Below, piece after piece: positions 55,965-64,000 of a stretch of DNA of 64,000 nt. The notes beneath the pieces were generated by a model. The model had not been told where the DNA came from and made no database searches. It worked only from the letters and a program-made list of their open reading frames with translations. Within the stretch, counting starts at the first letter, position 1; each line of letters begins with the position of its first letter. Where the stretch lies: contig NZ_VJXQ01000003.1 in the NCBI RefSeq assembly GCF_007655485.1, forward strand, positions 179,742 through 243,741, written 5' to 3'. Position numbers and translations under genes: made by a program. Source of the DNA: Halobellus captivus (lineage in GTDB: Archaea > Halobacteriota > Halobacteria > Halobacteriales > Haloferacaceae).

Positions 55965-56131
55965 CTCCTGATTTTGTGCACGCGCGCGGAATGTCCCGAC
56001 GAATGCGGGCAGCCGCGGTGACTGATGATATCCGATGTGCCTTTCCGGTTCGACAGCGTCAGACCCTGTATGAACGCAGATTCGTCGACGGTTTCGCAAC
56101 TGAAGACGTCGAGAAACCCTGTGAGGAACCG

Positions 56132-56905
56132 ATGACCCGAAAGGACCACTACTACAACAAAGCCAAGCAGGAGGACTATCGCGCCCGTTCGGCGTACAAG
56201 CTCAAGCAACTCGACGCGGAGGCCGGGCTGTTCGGCCCCGGAAACACCGTCGTCGACCTTGGGGCCGCTCCCGGCGGGTGGCTTCAGGTGGCGGCCGAGG
56301 CGGTCGGAGACCGCGGCACGGTCGTCGGCGTCGACTTCCAACGCATCCGCGACCTGGAGATGGACAACGTCGAGACGATCCGCGGCGATATGACCGACGA
56401 GGAGACGAAAGCGAAACTCCGCGAGCGAATCGGCGACGACGGTGCCGACGTCGTCATCTCCGATATGGCTCCGAACATGACGGGCGAGTATTCGCTGGAT
56501 CACGCTCGCTCGGTCCACCTCGCGCGGCAGGCCTTCGAGGTCGCGCTCGAACTCCTCCCCGCGGGCGGCGACTTCGTCGCGAAGGTGTTCGACGGGCAGG
56601 ACCTCGCCGACCTGCGTGCGGACGTCGAACGCGAGTTCGAGTACGTGCGCTCCATCCGTCCCGACGCGTCCAGGGACTCCTCTTCTGAACTCTATCTGGT
56701 CGGGAAACACCGCATCACAGCCCCGGTCCGCGAGGGCGACGAGCTCGACGTCGTCGTCGACGACGTGGGAAGTGAGGGCGACGGCGTCGTCAAGGTCGAC
56801 GGGTACACGCTGTTCGTTCCCGGTGTCGAGACGGGGGATGCCGTCCGCATCCGCGTGACCGACGTCAAGGCGAAGTTCGGCTTCGCCGAAGTCGTCGAGG
56901 AGTGA
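56132..56905 (+). CDS. rlmE: 23S rRNA 2'-O-methyltransferase RlmE with TRAM domain
   Basis: A 257-aa FtsJ-type enzyme that methylates a 23S rRNA ribose near the A loop. The KDKE tetrad is visible: K in RSAYKLKQLD, D in VVISDMAPNMTG, K in DFVAKVFDGQD, and E in SSSELYLVG. The SAM loop is VVDLGAAPGGWLQ. Residues about 200-257 add a TRAM RNA-binding domain (DDVGSEGDGVVKVDGYTLFV), as in haloarchaeal forms. The ATG at 56132 gives MTRKDHYYNK, the family start; the longer frame is rejected. Confidence 0.93.
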   Translation: MTRKDHYYNKAKQEDYRARSAYKLKQLDAEAGLFGPGNTVVDLGAAPGGWLQVAAEAVGDRGTVVGVDFQRIRDLEMDNVETIRGDMTDEETKAKLRERIGDDGADVVISDMAPNMTGEYSLDHARSVHLARQAFEVALELLPAGGDFVAKVFDGQDLADLRADVEREFEYVRSIRPDASRDSSSELYLVGKHRITAPVREGDELDVVVDDVGSEGDGVVKVDGYTLFVPGVETGDAVRIRVTDVKAKFGFAEVVEE

Positions 56906-56989
56906 CTCGGCAGATCCGGCGCGGCTCTCGACGCGGCTTCCGATACGTTTCTTCGTGCAGTGTTCGACGCGGTCCCCCGGGAGTCGCTC

Positions 56990-57703
56990 TCAGTTGGGGG
57001 CCCAGGCGTTGTCGTCGTCATCGATGTTCGATCCACCGAATATCGCCACGACCGCGTACACGAACGGCGTGTCGACGAGCGCGATGAGCAGCTTCAGCAG
57101 GTACTGACCGACGATCAGCGAGAGGATCACCGGGATCTCGAACTGATTGCCCAATCCCAGTACCTGCGGGGCGAGATAAAACGCGACGGTGACGAAAAGC
57201 ACCGTATCGATCGCCTGGCTCGTCGCCGTCGAGACGATGTTCCGCAACCAGAGCATCGACGCGCCCGTGGCGTCGCGAATGCGGTGGAACACGAGCACGT
57301 CCCAGTTCTGGCTGACGAGGTACGCCAGCAGGCTCCCGAGCACGATGTTCGTTCCCGGTGCGAGCACTGCGCGGTACTGCGACGCCGCGTCGGGATTCGC
57401 CGCGGGGGCGAGAATCGTACTCCAGACCAGCGCCAGCAGGACGAAGTTCATCGCGAAGCCGACGTTGACCATCACCTGCGCGGCGCGGCGGCCGTACAGC
57501 TCGGAGTAACAGTCCGACGCGAAGAACGTGAGCGCGTACGCCAGCGCCGCCCCCGGCAGGATGATGCTCGCCCCGGTGACAGGCAACTCGAACGGGAGCC
57601 CGAACGCCAGGAGCTTCGATGCCGTCAACTGCGCCGTCGTCAGCGCGGTCACGAACAGCCCGATGAGTGCGATCTGGCCCGTCTGTGCTCTCGCGTTACT
57701 CAT
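56990..57703 (-). CDS. Queuosine-precursor transporter (YhhQ/VUT family)
   Basis: A 237-aa membrane protein with about six helices of the vitamin-uptake/YhhQ family. It has FASDCYSELYGRRAAQVMV and the IVSTATSQAIDTVLF signature, both typical. Bacterial YhhQ imports preQ0/preQ1. Archaea use preQ0 to make archaeosine in tRNA, so salvage of preQ0 is a reasonable role, but not shown. Its start lies inside the end of the RHH regulator gene (eight-base overlap), so both are co-expressed. Confidence 0.87.
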   Translation of the reverse strand: MSNARAQTGQIALIGLFVTALTTAQLTASKLLAFGLPFELPVTGASIILPGAALAYALTFFASDCYSELYGRRAAQVMVNVGFAMNFVLLALVWSTILAPAANPDAASQYRAVLAPGTNIVLGSLLAYLVSQNWDVLVFHRIRDATGASMLWLRNIVSTATSQAIDTVLFVTVAFYLAPQVLGLGNQFEIPVILSLIVGQYLLKLLIALVDTPFVYAVVAIFGGSNIDDDDNAWAPN

Positions 57704-57869
57704 CGTCGATTCGACCGTGCCGCGAGTCGATTTCGTCCAGCAAGTCCAGCGTCTTGCGGATCGACGCGCGGATCGCGTCGCTCCGGTTGACGAACTTCCC
57801 GCCGTCGCCCACGTGATCGTCGAGATCTGTGAGCAGTTCCTCCGGTATCTCTACGCTTATTTTGGGCAT
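57696..57869 (-). CDS. Ribbon-helix-helix (CopG-like) regulator
   Basis: A 57-aa RHH protein: beta strand MPKISVEIPEELL, then two helices with NRSDAIRASIRKTLDLL. Such dimers bind inverted operator sites. The MPKISVE start is chosen; an ATG 11 codons upstream is less likely. It overlaps the transporter gene start by eight bases, suggesting it controls this small operon or senses the transported base. Confidence 0.83.
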   Translation of the reverse strand: MPKISVEIPEELLTDLDDHVGDGGKFVNRSDAIRASIRKTLDLLDEIDSRHGRIDDE

Positions 57870-58046
57870 ATATTCTCCTAAGAATACCGAGTTAATATAC
57901 AACGTGGATTCGAGTCACCCGTGACGAGCATCATCACACTGCGACAGTTGCGACCCGCGCCAGTCGCCCCGACAACCGCGGAACCAGTCGCTACGGGCGG
58001 TAGCAGTCGGGTTACAAAGTCCTCTCTAGGTGTCAGACTGTACCTG

Positions 58047-58247
58047 ATGACGTGTCCACGACTCGAATACCGAGCGGCCGACGACGAGCACGAGTTCGAT
58101 CACGTGCGGCCCTACTGTACCGTTACGAAGGAGTTCGTCTCACCGATGAAAGCCGACATCTGCAACGATCGCTTCGACTTTCATCACGAGCGTCACTGTG
58201 ACGTGTTCAAAGCGAGGGCCGAGACGCCACCCGCGGACGACGACTAG
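58047..58247 (+). CDS. Small Cys/His-rich haloarchaeal protein
   Basis: A 66-aa protein with Cys at 3, 24, 39 and 51 and several His residues (ADICNDRFDFHHERHCDVF), a likely metal-binding mini-domain. The pattern is common in haloarchaea as an uncharacterised protein. It starts at MTCPRLEYRA; the longer frame runs through intergenic-looking sequence. No known partner nearby. Confidence 0.7.
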   Translation: MTCPRLEYRAADDEHEFDHVRPYCTVTKEFVSPMKADICNDRFDFHHERHCDVFKARAETPPADDD

Positions 58248-58370
58248 AGCGCGACACTCGCGAAGCAGTCGAATCATCGAACGGCTCGACTCCTCCTTCG
58301 ATACCTTCCGATAGCGCGGCTGGGATCAGCCCCCCACGGACAGCGGAACCGTCCGTCTCACCAAACCCCA

Positions 58371-58387
58371 AGTAAACAGGTGTTACT
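58371..58387. promoter_or_regulatory. Inverted repeat upstream of the BKACE gene
   Basis: AGTAAACAGGTGTTACT: arms AGTAA and TTACT separated by seven bases, about 80 bases before the BKACE start. Possible operator; only the symmetry is seen. Confidence 0.3.
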
Positions 58388-58464
58388 CGTGGTAATCTGA
58401 CTAATACAAAGCAGCCGTTCCGCCACGTCACAGACGATTCCGGTGTTCGACTGGATCTGATGCT

Positions 58465-59301
58465 ATGAGTTACCAGGACTATCTCGACGACAAGAAAGTG
58501 ATACTGACAGTGGCGACGACAGGCGGCATTCACGGGAAGAACGTGAACCCGAACCTCCCGGAGCAACCCGAGGAGATCGCAGAACACGTGGCCGCCTGTG
58601 AGGAGCTCGGCGCGGCGATCTGTCACGTCCACGGCCGCGACGAACACGGCGAGAACGACGCCAGCCGCCTACAGGCGGTCAACGACGCGATCAGAGAGCG
58701 CTGCGATGATATCATCATCCAGAACACGACCGGCGGGCAGAGCACGCTCGAAGCGCGGATCGCGGGCATCAGAACGGATCCGGTGCCTGATATGGCCTCG
58801 CTCGATATGGGCCCGTTCAACCGCGGCCAACACATCATCACCGAGCACAACCGTCACAACATCCAGACGCTCGCTCGGGAGATGAAAGAGAAGGGAATCA
58901 AACCCGAACTGGAGGTGTTCAACAACGGCCACCTCAACGAGGTCTACCAGTTGATCGAAACCGGGCTGTTGGAGGAGCCGTACTACATCAACCTCATCTT
59001 CGGCACCGGTACGTTCTCGATCCCGTCTCCAGAGAACGTGCTGAACCTGGTGCGGAACCTCCCGGAGAACAGCGAGTTCAACCTCCTCGCCACCGGCCCC
59101 CACCAACTCCCGCTGACGACGCTGTCGCCGATTCTCGGCGGTCACATCCGCGTGGGAATGGAGGACAATCTCTACTTCCGCCGCGGCGAACCCGTCGAGA
59201 GCAACGCCCAACTCGTCGAGCGGACGGTCGAGATCGTCGATCGGCTCGAATGCGATCTCGCGACGCCCGCGGAGGCCCGCGAGACGCTCGGAATGAACTG
59301 A
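58465..59301 (+). CDS. BKACE (DUF849) beta-keto acid cleavage enzyme
   Basis: A 278-aa TIM-barrel enzyme of the 3-keto-5-aminohexanoate cleavage (Kce/BKACE) family, which condenses a beta-keto acid with acetyl-CoA and splits it. Zinc ligands appear in ICHVHGRDEHGEN, and GGHIRVGMEDNLYF carries catalytic Arg/Glu. The N-terminus VILTVATTGGIHGKN is typical. Family substrates vary (carnitine, lysine or beta-keto acids). With no lysine-fermentation genes nearby, the substrate stays open. Confidence 0.88.
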   Translation: MSYQDYLDDKKVILTVATTGGIHGKNVNPNLPEQPEEIAEHVAACEELGAAICHVHGRDEHGENDASRLQAVNDAIRERCDDIIIQNTTGGQSTLEARIAGIRTDPVPDMASLDMGPFNRGQHIITEHNRHNIQTLAREMKEKGIKPELEVFNNGHLNEVYQLIETGLLEEPYYINLIFGTGTFSIPSPENVLNLVRNLPENSEFNLLATGPHQLPLTTLSPILGGHIRVGMEDNLYFRRGEPVESNAQLVERTVEIVDRLECDLATPAEARETLGMN

Positions 59302-59702
59302 GGTTCCGATCGCGAAGTCGCGTCCCGACCCACTCTCGACGTCCGAGACGGCTTCAACCGACTGTTACCGTCGTATGGGTTCGTTTATCGCCGTGTGCTC
59401 GCCCGCGACTCCGCTGATAATCGTCGGTGTCGCTCTCGCCGAAGCCGACCGGTGGCCGCAGTCTTCAGGTTTCACCGGCTCACAGGCGTCGAGAGCGTGT
59501 CCATCGCGGTGACTGAATCTCGGGGGTCGAACTCGGCGGTTAACGGCACATGCACTGCTTCTTCGGTCCGACTACGGATTCCATACACAGAGCGAAGAGC
59601 CATAGTCCGCTCCATAACAAAGCCCTCTGTCATACCATTTGTAGCCACTATGAGCCGTCCGTTATCCAACGTTCCCGCAAAATCCGGTGGAGGTGACCGA
59701 CT
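59302..59702. other. 401-base gap with a possible gene remnant
   Basis: No complete gene is found between the BKACE and deacetylase genes. The minus strand, 59472 to about 59702, codes a protein-like run (GTLDNGRLIVATNGMTEGF, then MERTMALRSVYGIRSR and VPLTAEFDPRDSV) without a usable start. It could be the decayed end of a surface-polysaccharide gene. I cannot name the family. The plus-strand frame at 59395-59718 looks like a shadow. Confidence 0.4.
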
Positions 59703-60644
59703 GTGGGAACCGTCGTAATCTCGATCGACGCCGAACTCGGGTGGGGGTTTCACGACGTTGTGGACCCACCGACCGACCGCGTCGAGTCCGGACGTGACGG
59801 TTGGCACACGCTGTTGGAGCTCTTCGACCGCTATGACCTCCCGGCGACGTGGGCCGTGGTCGGCCACCTGTTCTTAGAAGAGTGTGACGGCGTCCACGCG
59901 CGACACCCGCTCGCCGGAACGTGGTTCGAACGCGAGCAGACGGAGTGGCTCGACCGACCCGATCTCCGATTCGCTCCCGACCTCATCCGGCAGATTACCG
60001 ACGCCGACGCCGCGCACGAAATCGGCTGTCACACGTTCTCACACGTGCTCTTCGGTCAGGAGTCCACGACGTTGGAAATCGCCCGTGCCGAACTGCTCGC
60101 GGCGCTGGAGGCCGCCGAAAATTCGCCGATCGACTCCGAGATGCGGTCCGTGGTGTTTCCGCGAAACAGCGTCGGCCACCGAGACGTGCTCGCAGAGTTG
60201 GGTTTCTCCTGTTATCGCGGCACCCGCCCCAACTTCGATGCCATCGGACCGGACGCGATACGGAAAATCGGAGCGCCGCCGATCGTCCACCCCACGATCG
60301 ACGAGTTCGGTCTCATCAATATCCCCTCCTCGCTCTATCTGTACGGCTTCGAGGGGTTCGCACGCCGCCTCTGCGAGTGGCTCTGGGAGGATCCGATCGT
60401 CTCTCGGGCGCGGGCTGGCGTCGCGGCCGCTGCTGATGAGGACGGGGTGTTTCACATCTGGCTCCATCCGAACAATCTGATGAGCGATATCGACGTCGAG
60501 CGCCTCCGACGGATCTTCGCGCACATCGCCGAACGTCGTGATCGCGGGGCGATCGAGGTGAAGACGATGGCCGACGTCGCGAAGGCGGTTCGATCACGGG
60601 CCGACGAAATGGTATATGAGTACCCACCGCCTTCGGGTCGCTGA
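59703..60644 (+). CDS. Polysaccharide deacetylase (NodB-like)
   Basis: A 313-aa cytoplasmic-looking carbohydrate esterase that removes N-acetyl groups. The catalytic base motif is VVISIDAELGWGFHD near the start, and metal His residues are in EIGCHTFSHVLFG near residue 115. The start is GTG at 59703; no signal peptide is seen. FPRNSVGHRDVL and the C-terminal IWLHPNNL are typical of haloarchaeal members. It opens a surface-sugar group with the GNAT and flippase genes. Confidence 0.87.
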   Translation: MGTVVISIDAELGWGFHDVVDPPTDRVESGRDGWHTLLELFDRYDLPATWAVVGHLFLEECDGVHARHPLAGTWFEREQTEWLDRPDLRFAPDLIRQITDADAAHEIGCHTFSHVLFGQESTTLEIARAELLAALEAAENSPIDSEMRSVVFPRNSVGHRDVLAELGFSCYRGTRPNFDAIGPDAIRKIGAPPIVHPTIDEFGLINIPSSLYLYGFEGFARRLCEWLWEDPIVSRARAGVAAAADEDGVFHIWLHPNNLMSDIDVERLRRIFAHIAERRDRGAIEVKTMADVAKAVRSRADEMVYEYPPPSGR

Positions 60645-60729
60645 TACTGAATCTGACTTTCGCCACCTCGGGCGGCGGACCCCCCGCTCGTAACTGGTCA
60701 GTCGCTCGGCCCAGTCGTGCGCGTCTGTG

Positions 60730-61938
60730 TCAGAATCCGTTGTGCTCTGCGAACGTGAGTAACCAACTCTCGGGATCGTCGAGTTGCACCCCGTGAAGCC
60801 GCCACGACGGTTCTTCGAGTCCGTCGAACGGGCGCGAGACCAGAACCGTCGGCGTCGCGACCGCCGACAGCGGAAGTCGGTCGTCGAGGAGGAATCCGTA
60901 CCGGTACAGCAGGGACTTCGGGATCGCGCTGGGTGCGGCCAACAGGAGGTCGGCGTCGGTCTCACGCGCCGTGATGTGACTGAGGAGCGCTTTCAGCCCG
61001 CGGATTCGCTCGCCACCGCCGACCAGCGGGACGACGTCGGTGAGCGCGACGACGTCGGCTCCCCCTTGCTCTTGCCGTCCCACGACGATTCCGGCGATCG
61101 GTTCCGCGTCTTCTCGTTCTTTGCTGTCTTCCCACTCCCGCCCGGCACCCCGCTCCCCTTCGGTTCCTCGTCCTTCCTCTTCCCCTCGTTCCCCTTCCGT
61201 TGCCCGCCCGTTGCCGGTTCCACGTCCGTACGCGAGATACGTCTCGTACTCCCAGTCGGGGCGTGCGAACCGCCAGTCGTAGAAGCGCTCATCGCGCAGC
61301 GCGTGAGCGACGTCCGGAACCGATTTCCGATACAGCCCGGCGAGCGTCGCGGCCGGGACGTCGTCGTGGTGGGTCACGTCCACGTCCGTCGGCGGCGACG
61401 TTCGGAGACGCTGGGCTCGCAGTCCGGTGGCGACGAGCGGAGCGGCCGCCCCGGCCACGCGCGAGGCGAGGCCGTCGGTGAGTGCCGCGGGATTTTGGAC
61501 GCGGTACGCCGCCGTGAGCTGCCCCACTTCCCGGCAGCCCAGTTTCAGGTAGCCGGGACGAGACAGCGCGTTCGGCACGCTGAACGTCAGCACGTCCTCG
61601 GCCAGGTCGCCGTAGTACTCGAAGGAGCGCTCCGTCATTCGCGTGAAGAGCCCCCGTCGCTGGTGGTCCGGGTGGACCATCGTATCTCCCGTCTGGAGGC
61701 CCAGCGGCGACGCCTCGCCCATCCGCAGTCGGAACGCCATATACGGCCGCGCGCCGACCAGGTCGCCGTCGTGCTCCGCCACGTACATCGGGACGTGCGA
61801 GACGTACGGATTCTCTAGGTACTTCCACCTGAACCACGCCTCGCTGCCCCCGCCGAACACGTCGTCGAACAACTCGAGAAACGCCGCCCGGTCGCCGGGT
61901 TCGTACAACCGGATCGTGTACGGGTCGTCACTTGTCAT
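60730..61938 (-). CDS. GNAT-family N-acyltransferase
   Basis: A 402-aa protein with an N-terminal GNAT fold (YTIRLYEPGDRAAFLELFDDVF, then GLQTGDTMVHPDHQRRGLFTRMTE for acetyl-CoA binding) and a longer C-terminal part. Around residues 225-270 is a Gly/Glu/Arg-rich low-complexity insert (EGERGEEEGRG, ERGAGREWED) coded by short repeats. Likely transfers an acyl group to an amino sugar, fitting its place between the deacetylase and flippase genes. Confidence 0.82.
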   Translation of the reverse strand: MTSDDPYTIRLYEPGDRAAFLELFDDVFGGGSEAWFRWKYLENPYVSHVPMYVAEHDGDLVGARPYMAFRLRMGEASPLGLQTGDTMVHPDHQRRGLFTRMTERSFEYYGDLAEDVLTFSVPNALSRPGYLKLGCREVGQLTAAYRVQNPAALTDGLASRVAGAAAPLVATGLRAQRLRTSPPTDVDVTHHDDVPAATLAGLYRKSVPDVAHALRDERFYDWRFARPDWEYETYLAYGRGTGNGRATEGERGEEEGRGTEGERGAGREWEDSKEREDAEPIAGIVVGRQEQGGADVVALTDVVPLVGGGERIRGLKALLSHITARETDADLLLAAPSAIPKSLLYRYGFLLDDRLPLSAVATPTVLVSRPFDGLEEPSWRLHGVQLDDPESWLLTFAEHNGF

Positions 61939-62002
61939 AGGCGAATCCCGGCTGGCTCCGCTGTTAGTTATGGACAGATTACGGGTCTCTTTCGACCGTG
62001 GG

Positions 62003-63472
62003 TCACGTGAGAACCGCTCGGATTCGCTTCACATCGAGTAAGCCGCCCAGTGTCGCGAGCGCCGCCCAGACGGCGACGCCGACACCGACGACGAGCAGTA
62101 AGGTGACCAGACCCGTGACCATCGGAAGCAGTACTCGAACCACCGCACCCATCACGACGGCGATACCGGTGGTCGCGACCAGCAATCGGCCGATCGACGC
62201 GACGTTCAATTCGAGTTCTTCGTGGATGATGTACACGTTCGCGACGGTGTAGACGGTGTAGGTGATCACCGTCGCGATGGCGGCACCGACGACGCCGATC
62301 CGCGGGATCAACACCAGGTTCAACAGGAAGTTCGCCACCGCGGTTATCGTCTTCACGATCGCCCGCTCCCGGGCCCGACCGAGAAAGTCGAGGCCGTCGC
62401 TCGTCACCTTGTTGACCGCGTTTACGAGCATAAATCCGGCCATCACCTGCAGGACCGGGGCCGCGCCGTCGTATTCGGGGCCGAACACGTAGGCGACCAC
62501 CGGTCCGGCCACGAGTATGAGTCCGACCATCCCCGGAACGTACAACAACAGGACGTGCCGCAGGGAGGCCTCGTAGACGCGGCGGGCGCGACTCCGGTCC
62601 TCCCTAGCGCTCTGTTCGCCGACGGTCGGCGAGATCGTGTACCCGAGCGACTGCGCCGGGATCGAGCCGAACTCCGACACCTGCTTTGCGATCGTGTAGA
62701 AGCCGACCGCCGCCGGAGTGAGGAATATCCCGACGAGCACCGTGTCGATCCGCTTGTCCAACACGTTGGCCCCGCGGGTCGCGGTGAGCGGCACGCTGTA
62801 CTCTAGGATCCGCCGCCGGAGTCCGTCGGCCATCTCCGTCGTACGCGGAAAGGACGAGTACGACCCCCGGTAGAAGACGACGCCGCCGACGAGCGCCGTC
62901 ACGGCGAATCCGACGACGTAGCCGCCGAGCGCTCCAGCGGCCCCGAACCCGGCGAGCACGAGGCCGATCGCCGCGGTCAGTCTGGTGATCCCGGAAATCG
63001 CCGTGAGACGGCCGCTCCAGGCGACCCGGTTGACGGATTGAAACAGCCGCCCGAACGACGTTCGAAGCGTGTTGCAGACGACGTACCCGGCACCGAGGAC
63101 GAGCAGCGGTGCGAGTCCGGGTTCGTCGAGACGGTCGGCGATGATCGGGCTCCCGACGGCGATCGCCGCGCCGACGATCAGTGAGAGAAGCACGACGATA
63201 CCGAGACTGAACCGGACGACGTGACGCACCTGTCCCGGTGTCGTCTCCGCGAGCTCGGTGACGTAGCGGGCCGCGGACGAGGGCACACCGAGCGTTCCGA
63301 GAATGGCGACGACGCCGATGATCGACAGCGCGTAGTGAAGCAGCCCGAACTCCGACGGCGTCAGTAGATATCGGGCGAGTACGACCATCAGTAGCCCGTT
63401 CGCGAGAGAGTTGACGAGGTTCCCGCCCAGACTGGCCTTGACCCCGGTTGCGATCCGGTCCGTGAGCGACAT
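62003..63472 (-). CDS. Polysaccharide flippase (Wzx/MATE type)
   Basis: A 489-aa membrane protein with 12-14 helices of the MVF/MATE family. It has the N-terminus GGNLVNSLANGLLMVVLARYLLTP, then LGVPSSAARYVTELAETTPGQ and DKRIDTVLVGIFLTPAAVGF, seen in lipid-linked oligosaccharide flippases. It should move a lipid-linked sugar to the outer face for S-layer or exopolysaccharide. Same strand as the GNAT gene, 64 bases upstream of it. Confidence 0.88.
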   Translation of the reverse strand: MSLTDRIATGVKASLGGNLVNSLANGLLMVVLARYLLTPSEFGLLHYALSIIGVVAILGTLGVPSSAARYVTELAETTPGQVRHVVRFSLGIVVLLSLIVGAAIAVGSPIIADRLDEPGLAPLLVLGAGYVVCNTLRTSFGRLFQSVNRVAWSGRLTAISGITRLTAAIGLVLAGFGAAGALGGYVVGFAVTALVGGVVFYRGSYSSFPRTTEMADGLRRRILEYSVPLTATRGANVLDKRIDTVLVGIFLTPAAVGFYTIAKQVSEFGSIPAQSLGYTISPTVGEQSAREDRSRARRVYEASLRHVLLLYVPGMVGLILVAGPVVAYVFGPEYDGAAPVLQVMAGFMLVNAVNKVTSDGLDFLGRARERAIVKTITAVANFLLNLVLIPRIGVVGAAIATVITYTVYTVANVYIIHEELELNVASIGRLLVATTGIAVVMGAVVRVLLPMVTGLVTLLLVVGVGVAVWAALATLGGLLDVKRIRAVLT

Positions 63473-63600
63473 CTGCCGAATTCTCTCCCCGCACGTGGGT
63501 TTGTTAGCCGTCCTATACTCGGAGACTGTCCATCAGTGAGAGACGACGGAGCCGAGGTCCACGTCGCTTACGCGGCGTCAGATATTGGTCTTGAGCAGTA

Positions 63601-63646
63601 TCAGATGTCCGTTCCGCGGAATGTCAGATGTCCGTTCCGCGGGTAG
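63601..63646. repeat. 23-bp tandem duplication spanning the tatC stop codon
   Basis: TCAGATGTCCGTTCCGCGGA at 63601-63620 is repeated as TCAGATGTCCGTTCCGCGGG at 63624-63643, period 23. On the minus strand the TCA at 63624-63626 is the tatC TGA stop, and the copy at 63601 is a second TGA. The last codons of tatC (GTDI) are therefore duplicated after the gene. Confidence 0.85.
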
Positions 63647-64000
63647 GTGCCAGATCCCGTCGTCCGCCGAAGGTGATGACGAAGAGGACCCCCAGACCGA
63701 TGCCGTAGGCGACCATCAGCGGGATCGTCACGAGGAACATCGTAAGGACGTCAGCCGGGGTGAACAGCGCCGAGAACGCGAGGATGCCGACGGTCACTTC
63801 GCGCCAGCGGCCGCGCATCGTGCGGTAGCTGATCCCCGCGCTGTTGAGGAGGATCATCAGGATCGGCACGTCGGCGAGGAGGCCGATTCCCGCGGTCGTG
63901 AAGAAGATGAGCCAGAAGAAGTTCGTGATGCGGTAGGCGATCACCATGTTCGCCATCACGGCGTCGTTGACGAGCCACGAGATGATGCCCGGCGCGATCA
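63624..64000 (-). CDS. tatC: Sec-independent protein translocase TatC (C-terminal part)
   Basis: About 125 codons from the 3' part of tatC; the gene continues past the window end, so the N-terminus is missing. Three to four helices are seen, with the TatC motifs TTAGIGLLADVPILMILL and FSALFTPADVLTMFLVTIPL, and a short tail ending APTRGTDI. TatC is the core receptor for twin-arginine signals; haloarchaea send most secreted proteins by Tat, including the protein at 20548. The stop codon lies in a 23-bp duplication. Confidence 0.88.
   Translation of the reverse strand, partial: IAPGIISWLVNDAVMANMVIAYRITNFFWLIFFTTAGIGLLADVPILMILLNSAGISYRTMRGRWREVTVGILAFSALFTPADVLTMFLVTIPLMVAYGIGLGVLFVITFGGRRDLAPTRGTDI

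Noticed and set aside
55976-56131. 52-residue N-terminal extension of RlmE
   Set aside because: Unlike the family; MTRKDHYYNK is the standard start.

Overview
The window is about 64 kb of GC-rich chromosomal DNA from a halophilic archaeon (class Halobacteria). The predicted proteins are strongly acidic. Many genes are leaderless, with a TATA-like box 25-30 bases before the start codon. Archaeal hallmark genes are present: L39e, L31e, LX, IF-6, prefoldin alpha, SRP54/FtsY, eIF1A-RIO1-Dim2, thermosome, PriL, PCNA and Hjc. The plant-type 2Fe-2S ferredoxin and the NAD-dependent DNA ligase are typical of haloarchaea. The genus cannot be fixed from the sequence alone. There is no CRISPR array, transposase, integrase gene or rRNA operon, so most of the window is core genome.

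Layout. 0-5.5 kb: Fe-S assembly (sufU, sufS) with an MscS channel, a TPR/DUF424 pair, an RNA 2',3'-cyclic phosphodiesterase and an EamA exporter. 5.7-10.6 kb: translation and secretion block rpl39e-rpl31e-eif6-rplX-pfdA-ftsY-srp54. 10.7-14.2 kb: two MgtE/SLC41 half-transporters, a two-part Gate-domain membrane protein, and the UPF0201/UPF0200 pair. 14.3-18.4 kb: tRNA-Arg(UCU) followed by decayed copies of its own 3' end, malate dehydrogenase, a CBS protein, a possible small RNA and uvrC. 18.5-25.2 kb: an ABC exporter, a Tat-exported protein, ligA and a class V aminotransferase. 25.4-33.2 kb: sulfur-amino-acid genes (two O-acetylhomoserine sulfhydrylases, metX), phosphate permease, ferredoxin and an MTA/SAH deaminase. 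33.5-41.2 kb: eif1a-rio1-dim2, a DICT protein, thermosome, and small zinc or DUF proteins. 41.2-47.7 kb: a membrane protein/SDR/YkgJ group, a hybrid histidine kinase and ahcY. 47.8-57.9 kb: GtrA-sulfatase, hjc, a SWIM protein, priL, a membrane-anchored sulfite-oxidase-like enzyme, pcn, rlmE, and a queuosine-precursor transporter with an RHH regulator. 58-64 kb: a BKACE enzyme, then a surface-polysaccharide group (deacetylase, GNAT, flippase) and the C-terminal part of tatC, cut by the window end.

Genes that work together. MetX and the sulfhydrylases make homocysteine. AhcY recycles SAH to homocysteine, and the deaminase handles SAH or MTA. Hjc, PriL, PCNA, LigA and UvrC cover replication and repair. 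eIF1A, RIO1 and Dim2 act on small-subunit maturation and initiation.

The most unusual signal is not a gene. At least six intergenic spots carry short degenerate tandem repeats with unit sizes of about 20-37 bp. At three of them (after the Gate protein, after the 196-aa conserved protein, and after tatC) the repeat unit includes the stop codon and last codons of the adjacent gene, so the 3' end of the gene has been copied in tandem. Three decayed copies of the tRNA-Arg 3' end downstream of the tRNA, and a hairpin element repeated at two operon ends, are further structures not explained by genes.
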